64,000 bases of DNA, from positions 127,963,143-128,027,142 of the forward strand of contig CAKMRJ010005634.1 of assembly GCA_928212115.1 (NCBI GenBank), in the 5' to 3' direction. Position numbers and translations under genes: made by a program. Below, piece by piece: positions 57,948-64,000 of this stretch; the stretch's first letter is position 1, and each line of letters begins with the position of its first letter. The notes beneath the pieces were generated by a model that had not been told where the DNA came from, did not search any database, and saw only the letters and a list, made by a program, of their open reading frames with translations. Origin of the DNA: Lactuca virosa (taxonomy: Eukaryota > Streptophyta > Magnoliopsida > Asterales > Asteraceae).

Positions 57948-59443
57948 CCCCATTACCGTTATCCTCACTATCTAATCCTAGTATGATGATCTCGAGGGAT
58001 CTCACTTAAAAGGACTTTTATCCGCAAACACCTATATTTCCTAGTTGATTAGGCACGACAGTACGATAATACTTTGGGTAAACACGGAAACACGACAATA
58101 CCTTAGTACTTTGGATTGTCACCATAGGCATAGCAATACAATAATACTTTGGTTTAGCATGACAGTACAATAGTACTTTGGATAGGCACAACAAACATGG
58201 CATATTATTTCGCACAAATTTCGCTAACCTATCACAACCACTATCTCACACAGCCCTATCATAACCTCTCATTTGTTATTACGCATAGCCTTTCACTACC
58301 CAATAATATTATTAATTATAAATATATGATTAAATCAAGAAACAATCATATTGTACAACTACATTAAACACAACAAAGACAACACACATATCAGTTAAGC
58401 ATTTAGAATACTTGTATTTATGCGTAAGTTTGAAAGTAACTATGCACTCACTTGGCTTAAGTAGATCAATAAGTACAATGACTTGGAATTACTGATAAAT
58501 CTTATTTATAGGTTCATAATAACGACTATGACTATAACTAAAAGTTACACTTAAATAAAATAAGTGTATCTTAACATACAAAGCACACTAATGAAAACTG
58601 GGAATTAAGTAGACAGAACTCTGACTCAAGAGCTCCGAATCGCCGGCTATTAGACACCGCAGGGCTTCGCCCACTAAAAACTTCAGGGATAAAGGGCTTA
58701 AAATTGAGAGAAATCAAGAGAGAAACGTTTGGAGGGTGTGAGAATGGTCTGATATTCGACTCCTATTTATAGCTGAATTTGGATTGCACACTGCACACCT
58801 GGTCCTACGTGCCACACATTTGGTTGGAAGTGATGACATGTCTTTTTCTGCATGGTGGCACGTGTCGCATTCTGGGAGGAGTGGTAGTGCGCGCGACGCA
58901 CTCTATCGTTGCACGTGGGTGCGCATAAATAATTTATGTTCCCTATAAATTTCATATCTTCTTTATACAAGCTCTATTTTTAATAGGTTTTATATCCATG
59001 CATAACTATCGGCGAGATCTACAACTTTCATTTAGACTTCGTCGTCTAGTTTTGACTACATTTTTAAAGCTATATTTTTAACATGCTTATGCTGTTAAAG
59101 TTTGTTACAAATTCATAATTCTCTCATATAACATCCGTTCTCGAATGTCTTTATATCGACGGATAGGTATTGATGAGATCTTCAACTCTCATTTAGATTG
59201 TTTTTCCTAATAATCGACTGATTCCAATTTCGGTTTCTGAGTCATATACTGCTATGCTGAATATTAGAAAAATCATAACTTCTTCTCATGAAGTTAGATT
59301 TAGGCGTTTTTTATATTTACAGAATCCTTGTCACATATACTATAACTCTGGTTAAGTTTATTTATCTTAATTAATCTTCTATCAAAATCAATTTTAACGC
59401 TTATAATATCTTAAGCATCTAGCCCTTATTTGTTGGTGTTACA
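57948..59443 (-). mobile_element. Family A LTR (duplicate of LTR 1, right part)
   Basis: Collinear with 23839-25467, with TATA box CTATAAATAG (minus) at about 58761-58770, ending at TGTTACA. The polypurine tract follows. About 150 bases after CTCACTTGGCTTAAG (58450) are missing relative to LTR 2. Confidence 0.82.
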
Positions 59444-59511
59444 TTTATCTCCCCCCTTAGGATTATTACATCCCATAATCATAAAAAAAGAGGGCTTTTA
59501 TAATGACTCCG

Positions 59512-60637
59512 TGATGAAATGATGTAAATCAGTAAACCTAGACTTGAAGAGTCGAAGTGTTGAAAATACTGAAATAGAGTTTCAGAATCGTCAAGTGGAA
59601 AGTAATGCGGAAAATAAAGAGTTGTAAATCAAACAAGTTAATGATAAACATTTTATATTCTCAAGATCAATGATTCAAATGTGTCTCATATTCATAAAGA
59701 TTCGGATACAAGTGTTTGAATGGTAAACACACTAAAACACTCAAATGGCTCTCTGTAAACTAGTCAAAACAACAAATAAGCAAAATGAACAGGAAGAGGC
59801 AGTAATTGAGCAACTTTATAATGGAACCAATGGGCCTATTTATAGGATTTAGAAAATCCCATGACATGGATTGACCAATCAGGTGTTGAAACATCATCAT
59901 GAATTAGTCATCAGTTAACACCTTGCCCTACTTAGCGGAGAATGTATGGAATATTCCAATTCTGTTAGTATTTCATTAGGGTTCCATCCAAATTTTGAGT
60001 CTTCATATTTCTTGAGCCTTTTTGATCAACCTTGAAAGTATGATGAGCATCATGAGCATCGTGTTTCTCCATTGTCTTCTAAAATGTCATCAACTTCCAG
60101 AATCCTCATTTATCGAAGTTGAGTTGTTTCTTGAATGTTGGAATGTTTCTTAAGCTTGAGGATGTACAAACATGTGTTCATGATGTGTCATTGAGAAATA
60201 GGACATGACATCATTGTACATGATGTGTCATGTGAAATACTGATGAGCCATCAACGTGTCCATGTTGCTCCACTTATTTCAGATGAACCACCAATATTCA
60301 TGTTGATCCATTATTGTCTTGATGAACCATAAAGTTGTGGATGAGCCAACAATGTTTCTGATGAGTCATCAATAGATGATCCATCAATGTGTTGATGCTC
60401 AACATATGATCTAGATGTGCGATCTGAGATCATGATTGTCCAACTTGCTTTAAACAAGTGGTCCATGTTCAACAAGTGATCCATGTTAACTTCAAGTGCT
60501 CCAATATTTGATTCATCAAACACTTGTTGAATCTTCAGGATCTTCTTTCCTGAAACATTCTTATAATATTTATTAGAAAAATATATATCAATACACAACT
60601 TATTTCAAGTGACAATCACATAATAATATTTCCAACA
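59512..60637 (-). mobile_element. Element D 3' LTR (duplicate copy)
   Basis: Same ends and insertion point as 25536-26667, preceded by ACTCCG. Its polypurine tract (minus) CACATAGGGGGAAAC is better preserved than in the first copy. Internal remnant 60638-61143 follows. Confidence 0.75.
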
Positions 60638-61143
60638 GTTTCCCCCTATGTGATGGTTACTGAAATAAGGAGTCTTAAAAATGTGCAAAATGAAAAATAA
60701 TGATTTAACATTTTCCCCTCTGCTTCAATGGAATTTTCTGTTGAAGCAGATACACTTAAAAAAACTTTTTCTAAAAAAAAGATTTGAGAGAATATGTTCC
60801 TCGAAGTTGAAAGATTTTCTTAGAGAAAATGTAATTGTCAATATGACAATTGGTATGAAAAAAAAATTCAAAAAAATTTGGAATTGTTTATTAGTAAAAA
60901 ATGTTCGAATTTGCATGATCTAGAAAAAAATTGTTTTGTCAAGATAGGAAAGTAAAGTGACAGATATGAATAACTTGCAAACTCATGTTATGTTTTATTT
61001 ATCTAGAAGTTTGAAGAAAAATCAAGTTTTGAATAAGAGTGAAAGACTTGATCTTTTTCAACATACTGAAAAATAAATAAAAACTTTGGATCATCTGCTA
61101 ATAATATTTTTTAAGTTTCAAGTGTTTAAAATCTTTTTCTAGG

Positions 61144-61507
61144 TGGAGTGAGTGTTAAAGTCTGTTAAAAATTCATAACTCTCTTGTATGACATCCGTTC
61201 TCAATTGTCTCTATATCGACGAATAGGTATTGACGAGATCTTCAACTCTCGTTTAGATTGTTTTCCTAACAATCGACCCATTCCAAATTTCGTTTTATGA
61301 GTCGTATACTGCTACGCTGAAATATTAGAAAAATCACAACTTCTTCTCACGAAGTCAGATTTAGGTGTTCTTTATATGTACATAATCCTTGTCACATATA
61401 CTACAACTCTAGTTAAGATTATTTATCTTAATTAATCTTCTATCAAAAAGTCAAAATTTGACTCTTATAATATCTGAAGTGTCTAGCCATAATTTACGGG
61501 TGTTACA
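61144..61507 (-). mobile_element. Family A LTR, partial (duplicate copy)
   Basis: Matches 27390-27742 and ends in ACGGGTGTTACA; it is shorter on the left than the first copy. Confidence 0.75.
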
Positions 61508-63085
61508 TTTATCTCCTCCTTAGGATGATTACGTAACGGAATCATAAAAAAAACAGGGCTTGTATAACGACTCTGCACGTTACCAACCCATCCTAGGTAA
61601 TAACTGTAATTCTTACATCTTTTCTATAGAGTTTCCAACCCTTATACTTTTTGACTTCTGGTGGTGCTCAATCTTGCACCTGCTCTAAATTTGATCTTCA
61701 TCGGAAACTTCTGCTGCATCTACTTTGATTATCATAACAGACCGATGGGTCATGTTCAAATGACCTCTTGGCTTTTCTGCTGCGTCTACTTTGATTGTCG
61801 TACGTTGAAATGGATAGAATCAGGTCTCTTTGAGTCAGACTTCAAGATGGAATATACCTTCCTTCATGTTCTAATGTGATATAATCACATTCTAGCATGT
61901 AACACTTCTAGCTACAGGCTGCTTGATCTTAATGACGACTGTGATACCTCTATCGATCACTTCGATTATCTTTTCCTTCAATATCTTGACTTAATTAGGA
62001 GGCTACGCTGATCATGGTTCTCTAAACCAATTAACTTACTCCGTAAACTTTTTTTCAAGTCGGACCCGATTCGATATGACCACTAGGGTTGGAATGCATT
62101 CATCGTCTTAGTTATTATCGAAGTGATGGTAACGAGAAACAAGAAAAAATAAAGTCAATTACTAGTGCTTTAGTAACTATGTTACTCATCTTGGTCTAAG
62201 TATGAATCCTGTGTTTTCGGTAGTACGGGCCCATACTACCTTCCACACCTACTCATACCTGTCCCAAAATTTGTCTCGCAGTCCCCAAGTTATTATTCCT
62301 AAAATCACAAAACAATTTTACACACACGAATGTGTCCAAGAAATCATACAAAAAATTCCTAAACTCCACTAGGACTTCTTCCAACCGTATCTTAAATAGC
62401 AATTCTGATTCAACTCAGTTGGTGGTGGAAACGCCAGAAGATGGGACGAATAAACGATAGGAGGACTTCATGGATTACACCTAAAGTTATATGCTTCTGC
62501 CAATCGAAAGTATACTTCTCCCGTACCAGTCTTATTATTATTAGACGTATTCTAAAGGAAAGATACCACTCTATAGGTATTACTTACGATATCCTCCGAT
62601 AGGTATCATTCACTATAGTAAGCCTTCTCATTTCCACCATTTGCTTAGTCCGCTACGAGCCTTTACCAGGACATTATATACACCAAAACAGATGTTCGGT
62701 GTACCAAGAGGGGAATATAGATAGGGAAGGTTTTGACGTATGATCTTCCTTATCACTCCGAAAAGTTATATGTTAGTTCTAATACCGTAATTAAACGTTT
62801 AGAAACTTGAACACATAAAATTTCCAAAGTATAGGTCAACAACAGACCTGAAACCTAATACCACTTTAGATAAGTAACCTATGTCATGCTATAATATAAA
62901 TCATTTAGCACATAATAGCAACTAAGGCACATTCCCTAACAAATTCTATTACATGTGTCAATTTAGGTATACTACCTAAAATAAAATAGACACTCACCTC
63001 AAAATCATTGCTTAACATTTCTAAGTTTAAGTCTAGAAATTCCCTAAAATTCGTAGTTCACTTAATCTAATACTCTTATACCAAC
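61508..63085 (-). mobile_element. Family A internal region (duplicate copy, non-coding)
   Basis: Collinear with 27743-29317 and likewise without recognisable protein motifs. The ORF at 61661-61879 parallels that at 27893-28114 but has no known family. Confidence 0.7.
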
Positions 63086-63447
63086 TGTGACATCCCCAAT
63101 TTCACGACCTTTTTTAAAATTTTTGTTTATGGTTTTTTAAAACATTTGTTATTGAAAAATTGGTCCCAAAATATCCTTGACATTATGTAATATCAAAATC
63201 AAGGCATTTCAGAAGATTTTGTATTTTAAAAGCCTAGTATGTCATAACTTATACAAGAAACAAAAGCATAAACGGAGGCTTACAAAGTGTCAATATACTA
63301 ACGATATACATCTCCTTGAATATCTCAACGGATAATTAAGTTATCTATGAGTATCTTCGTAACTCTACCCGTGATACAAGGAAACTGAGTGCGTCAGGCT
63401 GCGAAACCTAGTGAGTACATAGGGTTTTCAACCCACAATATTATAAT

Positions 63448-63517
<70 letters not shown>

Positions 63518-64000
63518 GTATATATAAATTCTTCATCATTCTAATACCCCAACTACCCAATTACAGTTATCCTCACTTTCTAATCCTAGTATGATGATCT
63601 CGAGGGATCTCACTTAAAGGACCTTTATCAGCAGACAACTATATTTCCAAGTTGATTAGGTATGGAAGTATTATAATACTTAGGGTAAACACGGCAACAT
63701 GACAGTACCTTAGTACTTTGGATAGTCACAACAGGAATGACAGTACAATAGTACTTTGGATAGGCACGACAGACACAACTTATTCTTTCGCATGAGTTTA
63801 TCTAACCTATCACAACCTCTATCTCACTCAATCCTATCATAACCACTCATTTGTTATTTTGCACAACCTTTCACTACCCAATCATATTATTAATTATAAA
63901 TATATGATTAAATCAAGAAAAAATCATATTGTACAACTACATTAAGCATATCAAAGACATCACACATAATAATTAAGCATTTAGAATACTTGTATGCAGT
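63086..64000 (-). mobile_element. Family A LTR, cut by the window edge
   Basis: It begins TGTGACATCCCCAATTTCACG and matches LTR 2 from 29318, including an expanded (AT)n tract at 63453-63513. It continues beyond the window. Confidence 0.82.

Larger units (their letters stand above)
56921..64000. repeat. Second copy of the 22.8-30.2 kb block
   Basis: From GATTGTATTTGAGCATTCTG onward the sequence follows 22818 onward in the same orientation. The order is sirevirus gag start, sirevirus 5' LTR with the same CCCCATTACC flank, family A LTR, element D at the same CTCCG point, partial family A LTR, family A internal region, and family A LTR with (AT)n. Differences include a loss of about 210 bases relative to 27180-27390 and independent deletions near 24.35-24.57 kb and 58.45 kb. 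The copy runs off the right edge of the window. Confidence 0.9.

Overview
The window is plant nuclear DNA from a heterochromatin-like, repeat-dense region. It has low GC, long LTRs, a TATA box followed by a CT-rich leader in each LTR, and initiator-Met-tRNA primer sites. I see no intact host gene, no rRNA or tRNA gene and no CRISPR array. The ORF3 type of the sirevirus and the ACTCGACGAGT-type leader repeats are features I associate from memory with Asteraceae, most likely lettuce (Lactuca). That assignment is inference.

Layout. 1-938: 3' end and LTR of an unclassified retrotransposon. 939-4194: AT-rich DNA with a MITE-like repeat and an LTR-like remnant. 4195-5805: hAT-like terminal sequences and the first part of a hAT (ZMYM1-like) transposase pseudogene. 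5807-8631: a CACTA-like non-autonomous transposon. 8635-10098: LTR fragments. 10099-51670: a very large nest. 51671-53747: the remaining part of the same hAT pseudogene. 54205-54969: a solo Copia LTR. 54975-56920: unassigned DNA ending in a (TC)n tract and a large AT-rich foldback. 56921-64000: a second, diverged copy of 22.8-30.2 kb.

The nest can be ordered from target-site duplications. A hAT transposase gene was hit at AAAGC (10290-10294 and 51671-51675) by a minus-strand non-coding LTR element, here called family A (LTR about 2.2 kb, internal region about 1.6 kb). Family A now forms an LTR-I-LTR-I-LTR array. Three elements then entered the array. A 12.6-kb minus-strand sirevirus-like Copia lies at 11231-23838 (TSD CCGCA/CCCCA). 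An unclassified minus-strand element D lies at 25536-27165. A plus-strand Tat-lineage Gypsy element lies at 32665-49088 (TSD ATTCT/TTTCT). A plus-strand Copia element at 40824-48672 (TSD CATTC, perfect) then landed inside the 3' LTR of the Tat element. That gives four nested levels.

All coding regions are element genes and all are broken by stops or frameshifts. The most interesting content is an antisense, intron-containing gene in the Tat element (38143-40401, minus), the coiled-coil ORF3 of the sirevirus (11718-15184, minus), the non-coding family A array, and the large direct duplication whose left junction lies at a foldback structure. Identities rest on motif recognition by eye; no database search was run.
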